Positions 17,682 through 27,726 of a stretch of 42,896 bases of DNA are shown here, in pieces. Numbering within the stretch: position 1 is the stretch's first letter; each line of letters opens with the position of its first letter. The notes beneath the pieces were generated by a model. The model was not told the origin of the DNA. It made no database searches and saw nothing but the letters and a program-made list of their open reading frames with translations. This stretch comes from Chromatiales bacterium (GTDB lineage: Bacteria > Pseudomonadota > Gammaproteobacteria > Chromatiales > Chromatiaceae): NCBI GenBank assembly GCA_024762475.1, contig JANTHJ010000015.1:1-42896 (forward strand). Direction: 5' to 3'. The translations under genes were made by a program, and so were the position numbers.

Positions 17682-19016
17682 ATGTTTGAACGGCCGAAGG
17701 GAGGGGAGCGGGCGATCCTGGTATACATCGCCTTCGATGATCAGCCCGACCCGGAAGAGCTGCAGGAATTCCGCGAACTGGCACTATCCGCTGGCGCAGA
17801 GCCTCGCGCCCTGGTGACGGGCCGGCGGCACGGGCCGGACCCGCGTCTGTTCGTCGGCAGTGGCAAGGCCGAAGAGATCCGCGGCCTGGTGCAGTTGCAC
17901 CAGGCCGAGCTGGTGATCTTCGACCATGAACTGAGTCCCAGCCAGGAGCGCAATCTCGAGAAGCTCTTCGAATGCCGGGTTTTGGATCGCACCGGGCTGA
18001 TCCTGGATATCTTCGCCCAGCGGGCCCGTTCTCACGAGGGCAAGCTGCAGGTCGAGCTGGCCCAGCTGGAACACCTGTCCACCCGCCTGGTGCGCGGCTG
18101 GACCCACCTCGAACGGCAGAAGGGCGGCATCGGGCTGCGCGGCCCGGGCGAGACGCAGCTGGAGACCGACCGGCGCCTGCTGGGGCAGCGGATCCACCAG
18201 ATCCGTCGTCGCCTGGCGAAGGTGGATGGCCAGCGGGAACAGGGGCGACGCGCGCGGCAGCGCGCCGAGACGCCGACGGTGTCGCTGGTCGGGTATACGA
18301 ACGCGGGCAAGTCGACCCTGTTCAATCGCCTCACAGGTGCCGGGGTGCGCGCCCGCGATCAGCTGTTTGCCACGCTCGATCCGACCCTGCGGCGGGTCGA
18401 ACTGGAGAACGGCGGCCAGCTGGTGCTGGCCGACACCGTGGGATTCGTGTCCCGTCTGCCCCACGACTTGGTGGCCGCCTTCAAGAGTACCCTCCAGGAG
18501 ACCGCCGAGGCGGACCTTCTTCTGCATGTGATCGATGCCGCAAGTCCGCGACGTGCAGAAAACATCGCGGAGGTCGAGGACGTGCTGCGCCAGATCGGGG
18601 CGGCCGGGATTCCTCGTATCGATGTGTTCAACAAGATCGATCAGCTGGAGGCGCCCCGCCCGCGAATCGAACGAGACGCCCAGGGTCGCCCGTCCGCCGT
18701 GTGGCTCTCAGCCCGCGATGGAGGCGGCTGTAACCTGCTGCTCGAGGTGCTGAGTGAGTGGTTTGCAGGACATAGGTTACACCGGCGCATCTGCCTTGCG
18801 CCTGGTGACGGGCGCCTGCGCGCCCTGCTGTTCGAGCAGGCAAGGGTGGTGGCAGAAGACCCCAAGCCCGATGGTGGCAGCTGCCTCGAGGTGGAGCTGG
18901 CTGCGAGGGACTACCAGCGCCTGCGCAGGCATGAGCCGCTTCTGGCGGCCAGTTGGCCGGCCCTGGAAGAGGTCGATGAGCAGCCCGATTCGGTCGCCTC
19001 GATGGGCCCTGGTTGA
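17682..19016 (+). CDS. hflX: Ribosome-associated GTPase HflX
   Basis: HflX is a ribosome-splitting GTPase that rescues stalled ribosomes, notably under heat stress. The 444-residue protein has the HflX N-terminal domain (L-V-T-G-R-R, V-G-S-G-K-A-E-E-I, F-D-H-E-L-S-P-S-Q), the G-G-I-G-L-R-G-P-G-E-T-Q-L-E linker signature, and GTPase motifs G-Y-T-N-A-G-K-S-T (204-212), D-T-V-G-F (251-255) and N-K-I-D (317-320). The start at 17682 follows a GGGGG-rich site; the upstream open frame reads through the terminator hairpin and is not family sequence. Confidence 0.96.
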   Translation: MFERPKGGERAILVYIAFDDQPDPEELQEFRELALSAGAEPRALVTGRRHGPDPRLFVGSGKAEEIRGLVQLHQAELVIFDHELSPSQERNLEKLFECRVLDRTGLILDIFAQRARSHEGKLQVELAQLEHLSTRLVRGWTHLERQKGGIGLRGPGETQLETDRRLLGQRIHQIRRRLAKVDGQREQGRRARQRAETPTVSLVGYTNAGKSTLFNRLTGAGVRARDQLFATLDPTLRRVELENGGQLVLADTVGFVSRLPHDLVAAFKSTLQETAEADLLLHVIDAASPRRAENIAEVEDVLRQIGAAGIPRIDVFNKIDQLEAPRPRIERDAQGRPSAVWLSARDGGGCNLLLEVLSEWFAGHRLHRRICLAPGDGRLRALLFEQARVVAEDPKPDGGSCLEVELAARDYQRLRRHEPLLAASWPALEEVDEQPDSVASMGPG

Positions 19017-19156
19017 GCCGGCATGCCGGCCCATCTCACCCCTGCCAGTCCCCCGGGGCCGAAAGGAAGGCAATATCCCGGCGTTTTATGCGCGGACACG
19101 GCGGATGACTATTGATAGACTTGCGCGCTGAGTTTTTACCTCATTCGGAGCAATGC

Positions 19157-20338
19157 ATGGCCTGGAACGAGCCGGGTGGCGGCAATCGTGACCCTTGGAA
19201 CAACAAGGGTGGAGATCAGGGACCCCCTGATCTGGACGAAGTGGTACGCAAGCTGCAGGACAAAGTCGGAGGATTGTTCGGCGGCCGGCGTGGCGGCGGA
19301 GATGGCGGCGGCGGGGGTGCCCGTGGCGGTGGTTTCGGCCTGATCGGGTTCGCGCTGATCGCCCTGGCGGTGGTGGCTGCGGCGCTCGACAGCTTCTATA
19401 TCATTCAACCCGCCGAAAGGGGCGTGGTGTTGCGCTTTGGCGCCTATCATGAGGTCGTTGGCCCGGGGCCGCACCTGAAGCTCCCGTTCATCGACAGCTA
19501 CGATGCGGTCAACGTCGACCAGATCAACAAGTTCGTGCATCGGGCGCAGATGCTGACCAAGGACGAGAACATCGTGGATGTGACCGTCGAGGTGCAGTAC
19601 CGCATCCAGGACCCGGCGGACTTCCTGTTTCAGGACGCCAATCCACCGTTGACCCTGCGCAATGCCATGGAGTCGACCCTGCGCGAGGTGATCGGCAAGA
19701 GCAAGCTGGACGAGATCATCACCGAGAACCGGGGTGGAATCGCACTGGGCGTGCAGAAGGGAACCCAGGACCTTATCGATCTGTACCGTGCCGGCCTGAA
19801 AGTCCTGAACATCAATATCCAGGATGCCAAGCCGCCAGAGGCGGTGCAGGATGCCTTCGCCGATGCCATCAAGGCGCGCGAAGACCGCGAGCGAGTGCAG
19901 AACCAGGCACAGGCCTATGCCAACGACGTGGTTCCGCGGGCCCGCGGTGCCGCGGCGCGCGTGTTGGAAGATGCCAAGGCCTACAAGGCCAAGGTGGTGG
20001 CCGAGGCCGAGGGTGAATCCAAACGCTTCCTGGCACTGTTGGCGGCCTACGAACAGGCGCCGGATGTCACCCGTGACCGCCTGTATCTGGAGAGCATTCA
20101 GGACGTGCTGCAGGGAACCGGCAAGGTGCTGCTGGACGTCAAGGCCGGCAGCAACCTGACCTATCTGCCGCTGGACCGGATGCTCGGCAAGGGCAGTGGT
20201 GCGGCCGCGATCGATCGCGACGCCGTGCTGCGGCCGCAGATGAGCAACCCGCAGCAGGTCGAGCTGCCGGGCACGCGCTCGCGTGCCGCTGGCCGGCCAC
20301 CGCGGGCCGTCTTCCCGCGTGACAGAGGGAGCCGCTAA
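19157..20338 (+). CDS. hflK: FtsH protease modulator HflK
   Basis: HflK is an SPFH (band 7) membrane protein that assembles with HflC around the FtsH protease and limits its activity. The 393-residue protein begins M-A-W-N-E-P-G-G-G-N-R-D-P-W, has the typical glycine-rich stretch (about 45-65), one membrane helix (about 68-88) and then a periplasmic band 7 domain and long coiled coil. ATG 19157 is preceded by CGGAG. Its TAA stop shares one base with the ATG of hflC (TAATG), so the two are translationally coupled. Confidence 0.96.
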   Translation: MAWNEPGGGNRDPWNNKGGDQGPPDLDEVVRKLQDKVGGLFGGRRGGGDGGGGGARGGGFGLIGFALIALAVVAAALDSFYIIQPAERGVVLRFGAYHEVVGPGPHLKLPFIDSYDAVNVDQINKFVHRAQMLTKDENIVDVTVEVQYRIQDPADFLFQDANPPLTLRNAMESTLREVIGKSKLDEIITENRGGIALGVQKGTQDLIDLYRAGLKVLNINIQDAKPPEAVQDAFADAIKAREDRERVQNQAQAYANDVVPRARGAAARVLEDAKAYKAKVVAEAEGESKRFLALLAAYEQAPDVTRDRLYLESIQDVLQGTGKVLLDVKAGSNLTYLPLDRMLGKGSGAAAIDRDAVLRPQMSNPQQVELPGTRSRAAGRPPRAVFPRDRGSR

Positions 20339-21213
20339 TGAATTCCGGTAAATCCATGTTCCTGATCGTCCTGCTGGCGGTGCTCGCGCTGCTGGTGGGT
20401 TCCTCCTTCTTCATCGTCAAGGAGAATGAGGTTGCACTGCGCCTGCAATTGGGCGAGATCGTCGACTCCAACTACGAGCCGGGACTGCACTTCAAGCTGC
20501 CACTGGTGCAGAACGTGCAGATCTTCGACAAGCGTATCCAGACCCTTGACCTAGAGCCGGAGCGTTTCCTCACCATCGAGAAGAAGTTCGTGGTGGTGGA
20601 TTCCTTCGCCAAGTGGCGCATCTCGGATGTGGCCCAGTACTTCCGCTCCACACGCGGCAGCTCGGCACAGACCTCGCGCCTGCTCTCGGCGCGTATCAAT
20701 GCGGCGCTGCGGGACGAGTTCGGCAAGCGCACCATCCAGGAGGTGGTCTCCGGCGAGCGCGCCGAGATCATGCAGAAGCTGGCGCGCGAGGCAGATGCCT
20801 CGGCCGCGGATCTCGGGGTCGAGATCGTCGACGTGCGGGTCAAGCAGATCGACTTCGAGGAGGCGATCAGCGAGAACATCTATGAGCGGATGCGCACCGA
20901 GCGGCACCGGGTGGCGGCAGAGCTGCGCGCTGAGGGTGCCGAGGCGGCCGAGCGCATCCAGGCCAATGCCGATCGCCAGCGTACCGAGATTCTGGCCAAT
21001 GCCTATCGCGACGCGGAGCTGCTGCGTGGTGAAGGCGATGCGGAGGCGGCGCGGATCTATGCCAAGGCCTTCGACCGCAACCGGGAGTTCTACAACTTCT
21101 GGCGCAGTCTCAAGGCCTATCGCGAGGTGTTCCGCGACGGCAGCAGCATGATGGTGCTCGATCCGGATTCGGAGTTCTTCCGTTACTTCAAGTCGGAGCG
21201 CCCCAAGCCCTGA
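20338..21213 (+). CDS. hflC: FtsH protease modulator HflC
   Basis: Partner of HflK in the FtsH-regulating membrane complex. The 291-residue protein has an N-terminal membrane helix (about 7-27), the band 7 domain beginning F-I-V-K-E-N-E-V-A-L-R, and a C-terminal coiled coil rich in Ala/Glu (R-A-E-G-A-E-A-A-E-R-I). The length is close to the usual 290-335. Start and stop fit the hflK overlap and the hairpin that follows. Confidence 0.96.
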   Translation: MNSGKSMFLIVLLAVLALLVGSSFFIVKENEVALRLQLGEIVDSNYEPGLHFKLPLVQNVQIFDKRIQTLDLEPERFLTIEKKFVVVDSFAKWRISDVAQYFRSTRGSSAQTSRLLSARINAALRDEFGKRTIQEVVSGERAEIMQKLAREADASAADLGVEIVDVRVKQIDFEEAISENIYERMRTERHRVAAELRAEGAEAAERIQANADRQRTEILANAYRDAELLRGEGDAEAARIYAKAFDRNREFYNFWRSLKAYREVFRDGSSMMVLDPDSEFFRYFKSERPKP

Positions 21214-21225
21214 CGAAGCGATATG

Positions 21226-21246
21226 CCCCCGGCCCAAGGTCGGGGG
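21226..21246 (+). terminator. Hairpin after hflC
   Basis: CCCCCGGCC at 21226-21234 pairs with GGTCGGGGG at 21238-21246 (one G-T pair) around a 3-base loop, 12 bases after the hflC stop. It has no T-tract: six bases later the dispersed repeat at 21252 begins, which may have displaced the original T-run. Confidence 0.55.
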
Positions 21247-21251
21247 TGCGT

Positions 21252-21452
21252 GGGAAGCTCTGATCGATTCGTAACACGGCATCTTGCGGCGCAAAATCGC
21301 CCACTTCTGCGATGCAGATCTTCGCAATAGCCTGCTACAAGGTGAATCGCGAAGCGAGAGAGGGTCCCCTGGGGGATTGCGTGCGATGCGCGCCTTGAAC
21401 CGGACGATTTTTCACCACAATCTGCTCGCGCCAGAATCAATCAGAGCTTCCC
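21252..21452. repeat. Full-length copy of a ~200-bp dispersed element with terminal inverted repeats (copy A)
   Basis: The element begins GGGAAGCTCTGATCGATTC and ends GAATCAATCAGAGCTTCCC; the ends are inverted copies differing at one position over 19 bases. A second copy at 39671-39868 differs at about 20 of some 195 positions by hand alignment. It contains no credible gene. Internally CTTCGC pairs with GCGAAG about 25 bases apart. No clear target-site duplication is visible. The structure fits a MITE or a REP-like mobile unit whose transposase is elsewhere. Confidence 0.8.
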
Positions 21453-21513
21453 TTGGCTCGACTTCGGCGGGATCATCTGAGAAAATCATCGGGTTTATTA
21501 GAGTCCAGACCGG

Positions 21514-21534
21514 CCGGGGCAACCCGGTTTTTTT
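21514..21534 (+). terminator. Rho-independent terminator with GCAA tetraloop before the yjeT-like gene
   Basis: CCGGG (21514-21518), loop GCAA (21519-21522), CCCGG (21523-21527), then seven T's (21528-21534). An outer ACCGG/CCGGT pairing is an alternative. It ends only 12 bases before the ATG of the yjeT-like gene, so that gene would lie just behind a terminator: either attenuation or a start site inside the hairpin. Confidence 0.7.
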
Positions 21535-21546
21535 GTGGAAGCAGCC

Positions 21547-21732
21547 ATGTGGCAGGATTTTCTGGCAGCCCTTGCGCTGGTTTTCGTGATCGAGGGGGTC
21601 TTGCCCTTTCTCAATCCCGCCGGCTACCGGGAGGCGGTGAGCCGGATTGCGCAGCTGGATGACCGGCAGCTGCGGTATCTCGGGCTGGGCGCCATGCTCG
21701 CCGGCCTGCTACTGCTCTATCTGGTGCGATAG
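21547..21732 (+). CDS. YjeT-like small inner-membrane protein (DUF2065 family)
   Basis: A 61-residue protein with two membrane helices (about 3-20 and 41-58): M-W-Q-D-F-L-A-A-L-A-L-V-F-V-I-E-G, the central N-P-A-G-Y-R turn, then L-R-Y-L-G-L-G-A-M-L-A-G-L. This is the DUF2065 pattern and the position between hflC and purA is that of E. coli yjeT. The function of the family is unknown. ATG 21547 is preferred over an in-frame GTG at 21535, which would lie against the terminator T-run. Confidence 0.88.
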   Translation: MWQDFLAALALVFVIEGVLPFLNPAGYREAVSRIAQLDDRQLRYLGLGAMLAGLLLLYLVR

Positions 21733-21745
21733 GAAACGATGATCT

Positions 21746-21978
21746 TAGAATCCTCAGTTGGACGGCCGCCAGAGTGCGTAGCACGTGGTTTCTGGCAAGG
21801 CATGACGAGGCGGAATAGTTACTCTATTCCAACGAGTTATAACGCAGCCAGAGACCGCGCGATGCGTGCTCTGGTGGCCGTAGCGCCCTTCACCCAACAG
21901 GTGAGTCCGACATTACCGCGGTTCTCTATGCCGCTCATTGGTTTAGGCCCCACTCGTAGCGGTCAACTGAGGATTCTA
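21746..21978. repeat. 233-bp MITE-like element with perfect 15-bp terminal inverted repeats
   Basis: TAGAATCCTCAGTTG at 21746-21760 and its exact reverse complement CAACTGAGGATTCTA at 21964-21978 bound the element. Inside are two more hairpins: GGAATAG/CTATTCC around a 5-base loop, and GCCAGAG paired with CTCTGG about 15 bases on. There is no credible gene within. Both ends carry a TA, compatible with a TA-targeting transposase (IS630/mariner type), which is inference. It separates the yjeT-like gene from hisZ, and its right end contains the GAGGA that serves hisZ. Confidence 0.75.
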
Positions 21979-21980
21979 GG

Positions 21981-24537
<2,557 letters not shown>

Positions 24538-24604
24538 CCTGGGTCCCACACCGGCCTCCGCCGCATAAGGGTATTTGACTCCGGCCGCTATACTTCCAGC
24601 ATGA

Positions 24605-24625
24605 GCAGCGCTTTCGTGGCGCTGC
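24605..24625 (+). other. Leader hairpin upstream of the alpha/beta hydrolase gene
   Basis: GCAGCGC (24605-24611) and GCGCTGC (24619-24625) form a perfect 7-bp stem with a 7-base loop. It lies between a TATACT box (24591-24596), which may be a -10, and the ribosome-binding site of the next gene, so it would be in the 5' leader. Function unknown. Confidence 0.4.
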
Positions 24626-24646
24626 GACGTTGTAAGAGGTATGGCA

Positions 24647-25471
24647 ATGGGGCACTGCGGCAATCTTTCGCGCGCAATCCTGATGTTGCTGCTGCTGCCG
24701 ATAACTGCCCAGGCGGCGGTGGTGGAGCTGGACACCGACGCGGGTATCATCGCGACGGCCGATTTTCGCAATCCGGACGGGGACGGTGATCCGGTATTGA
24801 TACTGCACGGGTTTCTGCAGACCCGCGATTTCCCCACGGTACGCCGCCTGGCGGGCAATCTGGCCGATGAGGGTCATCCGGTATTGCGCCCCACGCTCAG
24901 CCTGAGTGTGCCGCGCCGCTCACAGAGCCTCAAATGCGAGGCGGTCCACACCCATAGCCTCGACCAGGACGTGCAGGAGCTGGGCCAATGGGTGGCTTGG
25001 CTGCATCGACGCACCGGACGCCGGATTGTGTTGATCGGCCACAGTGCGGGAGGCCATGTGATCACTCGCTATCTCGCCCGATATCCTGATGCCCCGCTGA
25101 AACAGGTCATCCTGATCAGTATCGCACCGCCGGTGGGCAGGAAGCCTGCGGCGGGGGAGCCGCGGAAGGAAGGCGAGTTGGCGGAGTACTCGCTGGCCTA
25201 CTGCTTACGCTATGCCACGACCCGAAGCGCCTTCCATTCCTACGTGGACTGGGGGCCTCTCCAGATGATCGCGGCGATGACTGGCGCCCAGATCCCGGTG
25301 AAGGTCCTGGTCGGCGGCAACGACAAACGACTCAAGCCCGCCTGGCTGGAACGCCTTCGAACGGGGGGGGTCGCCTTGGCCGAGGTGCCCGGCGCCGGTC
25401 ACTTCTTCGATGGAGACCATGAATTCGAGCTCAACGACCGCATCGACAAGATGCTCGGTGATGGAGACTGA
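24647..25471 (+). CDS. Exported alpha/beta hydrolase
   Basis: A 274-residue protein with a signal peptide (about 1-23, ending A-Q-A) and an alpha/beta hydrolase fold: oxyanion region L-I-L-H-G-F (about 51-56), nucleophile elbow G-H-S-A-G-G with Ser133, an acid candidate in V-G-G-N-D, and the catalytic His in G-A-G-H-F-F near the C-terminus. The substrate is unknown; an esterase or lipase is the broad guess. ATG 24647 has AAGAGG at seven bases; ATG 24641 would be only one base from it. The gene is nine bases before the second GGDEF/EAL gene and is probably co-transcribed with it. Confidence 0.88.
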   Translation: MGHCGNLSRAILMLLLLPITAQAAVVELDTDAGIIATADFRNPDGDGDPVLILHGFLQTRDFPTVRRLAGNLADEGHPVLRPTLSLSVPRRSQSLKCEAVHTHSLDQDVQELGQWVAWLHRRTGRRIVLIGHSAGGHVITRYLARYPDAPLKQVILISIAPPVGRKPAAGEPRKEGELAEYSLAYCLRYATTRSAFHSYVDWGPLQMIAAMTGAQIPVKVLVGGNDKRLKPAWLERLRTGGVALAEVPGAGHFFDGDHEFELNDRIDKMLGDGD

Positions 25472-25479
25472 GGCCGCGC

Positions 25480-27726
25480 ATGGCCAGGATCAGTCTTTCC
25501 TATCGTCGTTATGCCTTGTGGCTCGCCGCGCTGGTGCTCCTGATCTATGGATTCTTCGGCTGGCTCGCCTATCAACAGTACAGCGAAGCAAGGCGGGCCT
25601 TCGAACAGGGTGAGAAAGCAGCTGCGCAGGGGGAGATCTATACGCTGCTCGCGAACACCCTGGACAGCCTCGGTCGTGAGGCCGACCGGCTGGCGCGGTG
25701 GGACGAGTTGTATCAGCAGCTCGCCAAGCCGACCTATTTCACCTATTGGTATGCCCACCGCATCAAGGGAGGCCATGAGATATCGCCGCCCTTCGATGCG
25801 TTGATGCTCTATGACAGCAAGGGCAAGGCACTGGGCCGGGATGCCGACAATCCGCTGCCGTCGCACCTGGGACAGGCGGATGCACAACAAGTCTTCCATC
25901 CTGCCGGCTCCGATGTGCGTGTCGTATTGGTTCGTCCATTAGCTCGCACAACAGGGAAAGAGCCCAAAGGGTATCTCGTACTGGATGCCAGTCTGCTGGG
26001 CAACCTCAAACGCGGACAGATGTTCGTCAGAGTCGATCCTGCGTCACTGTCATTTTCGCTCTCTGCCCCGACCCAGGATATCCGGGCGCTGAGACAGGCC
26101 CTCGACTATCGGCCGCGCGACGCCGGTTCAGTGGCGGTGGTGGACGGCCTGGTGCTGCGGATGTTGTTCCTGATTGGTCTGCTGGTACTGCTTCCGACGC
26201 TGGGGCTGATCTATTTCTTCACCCGGCTGCTGGGACGCAACGTGCGGCATGTGCCTGAGGTGGTCGCCGCGTTGCGTGCGGCGCAACACGCCGGGGAGAC
26301 GGTGGATGCGCCGCCGGCCCCGCCGGGTCTGAGGATTCGGGAACTGGAACAGGCCGAGCAGTCTCTGCTGGAATACCAACGCGAGCTCACCCTGGCCAAC
26401 CGGACCCTGGACAAGAAGAACCGCGAGCTCTGGAACCTGGCGCATCTGGATGCCCTGACCGGCGCGCAGAACCGCCGCGCCTTCGAGAATTTCTGGCAGA
26501 CGCTGCAATCGTTGAGCGAGCGCAAGCGGCGTTCCATGCGCCTGATGCTGTGCGATGTGAATCACTTCAAGGCGATCAATGACACCTATGGCCACGACGT
26601 GGGGGACGGCGTACTCAAGGCCATCGTGATCTGCCTGCAGAAGGCCCTGCGCCGGGGCGAGCAGTTGTTCCGCCTGGGGGGCGACGAGTTCATCAGCGTG
26701 CTGCTCGATTGTGATGACGCCCAGGCGACGGCGGTCGCCTCACGTTGCGCGGCCGAAGTGGCGCGATATCCCTTCCGCGATTCGCTGGGCGTACAGGAGC
26801 CGGTTCGCCTGAGTATCGGCATCTCTCCGGCGACCAGCGATGCCGGCACCCCGCTCAACGTGCTCCTGCGGCAGGCCGACGTGGCCATGTATCACTCCAA
26901 ACGACCGAGCAGTGGCACCATCACCCTGTACCGCGATTCGCTGGAACTGGCCGCCGGCTCGGTGTTCAGCAGCAGTGTCAACGAGGCGGTGTATCGGGCG
27001 GTCGAGACGGGCGAAGGCCTGCACATGCTGTATCAGCCGGTGCGCGACCTGGCCGACAACCGGATCGGATATTACGAGGCCCTGCTGCGCATCCGGCATG
27101 AGGGCGAGCTGCTGACACCGGACCAGATCCTGCCGGTGGTGGAGTCGAGACACCTGGAGAAGGAATTGGACCAGGCGGTCATCGATGCGCTGTTACGCGC
27201 CCTGTACAACGGCACCATTCCGCCCGACACCGGCCTTTCGATCAACCTCTCGGCGTCCTCCATCTCCAGTGACAGCATTGTCTCCCGACTGGATGCCTTC
27301 CGTCCCTTTCTGCCCGCGCTCAAGATCGTGGTGGAGGTCACCGAGACCGCACTGATAACCCGCATGGAGGACGCCAGCAGCAACCTCATGCGCCTGCGCA
27401 GCCAGGGGTTCCAGATCGCGCTGGACGACTTCGGCAGCGGTTACTCCTCACTGCGCTATCTCACCAGCATGCCGGTGGATGTGGTGAAGTTCGACATCAG
27501 CCTGATTCGAGCCCTCGACCAGGAGGCCCACCACCGTCTGGTGGCACACCTGGTGGAGTTCATCTGCAGCACGGGGCAGCAGACCGTGGCCGAGGGGGTG
27601 GAAGACGAGTTCATCCTGGAACAGGTACGCAAGATGGGCTTTTCGCAGGTACAGGGCTATCAGACGGGGCAGCCACAGGAGCTGCGCCCGCGGGGTCCGC
27701 AGCAGCTCATCGTGCGACCAGGGTGA
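25480..27726 (+). CDS. Membrane GGDEF/EAL protein with periplasmic sensor domain
   Basis: A 748-residue c-di-GMP enzyme. One helix at about 10-31 and another at about 226-246 enclose a periplasmic region of about 195 residues resembling CHASE4-type sensors (tentative). A short coiled linker leads to GGDEF (about 401-405, G-G-D-E-F intact) and EAL (Y-Y-E-A-L-L-R near 530). The site five residues before GGDEF reads R-R-G-E, so the inhibitory RxxD is degenerate. EAL catalytic residues are present: N in S-I-N-L-S, E in V-T-E-T, D-D-F-G-S-G-Y, K in V-K-F-D and A-E-G-V-E. Its 3' end overlaps the convergent DegQ-type gene by 20 bases. Confidence 0.93.
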   Translation: MARISLSYRRYALWLAALVLLIYGFFGWLAYQQYSEARRAFEQGEKAAAQGEIYTLLANTLDSLGREADRLARWDELYQQLAKPTYFTYWYAHRIKGGHEISPPFDALMLYDSKGKALGRDADNPLPSHLGQADAQQVFHPAGSDVRVVLVRPLARTTGKEPKGYLVLDASLLGNLKRGQMFVRVDPASLSFSLSAPTQDIRALRQALDYRPRDAGSVAVVDGLVLRMLFLIGLLVLLPTLGLIYFFTRLLGRNVRHVPEVVAALRAAQHAGETVDAPPAPPGLRIRELEQAEQSLLEYQRELTLANRTLDKKNRELWNLAHLDALTGAQNRRAFENFWQTLQSLSERKRRSMRLMLCDVNHFKAINDTYGHDVGDGVLKAIVICLQKALRRGEQLFRLGGDEFISVLLDCDDAQATAVASRCAAEVARYPFRDSLGVQEPVRLSIGISPATSDAGTPLNVLLRQADVAMYHSKRPSSGTITLYRDSLELAAGSVFSSSVNEAVYRAVETGEGLHMLYQPVRDLADNRIGYYEALLRIRHEGELLTPDQILPVVESRHLEKELDQAVIDALLRALYNGTIPPDTGLSINLSASSISSDSIVSRLDAFRPFLPALKIVVEVTETALITRMEDASSNLMRLRSQGFQIALDDFGSGYSSLRYLTSMPVDVVKFDISLIRALDQEAHHRLVAHLVEFICSTGQQTVAEGVEDEFILEQVRKMGFSQVQGYQTGQPQELRPRGPQQLIVRPG

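Noticed and set aside
19018-19031. Perfect palindrome GCCGGCATGCCGGC after hflX as a terminator
   Set aside because: It could form only a short hairpin without a loop of usual size and has no T-tract; hflK may be reached by read-through.
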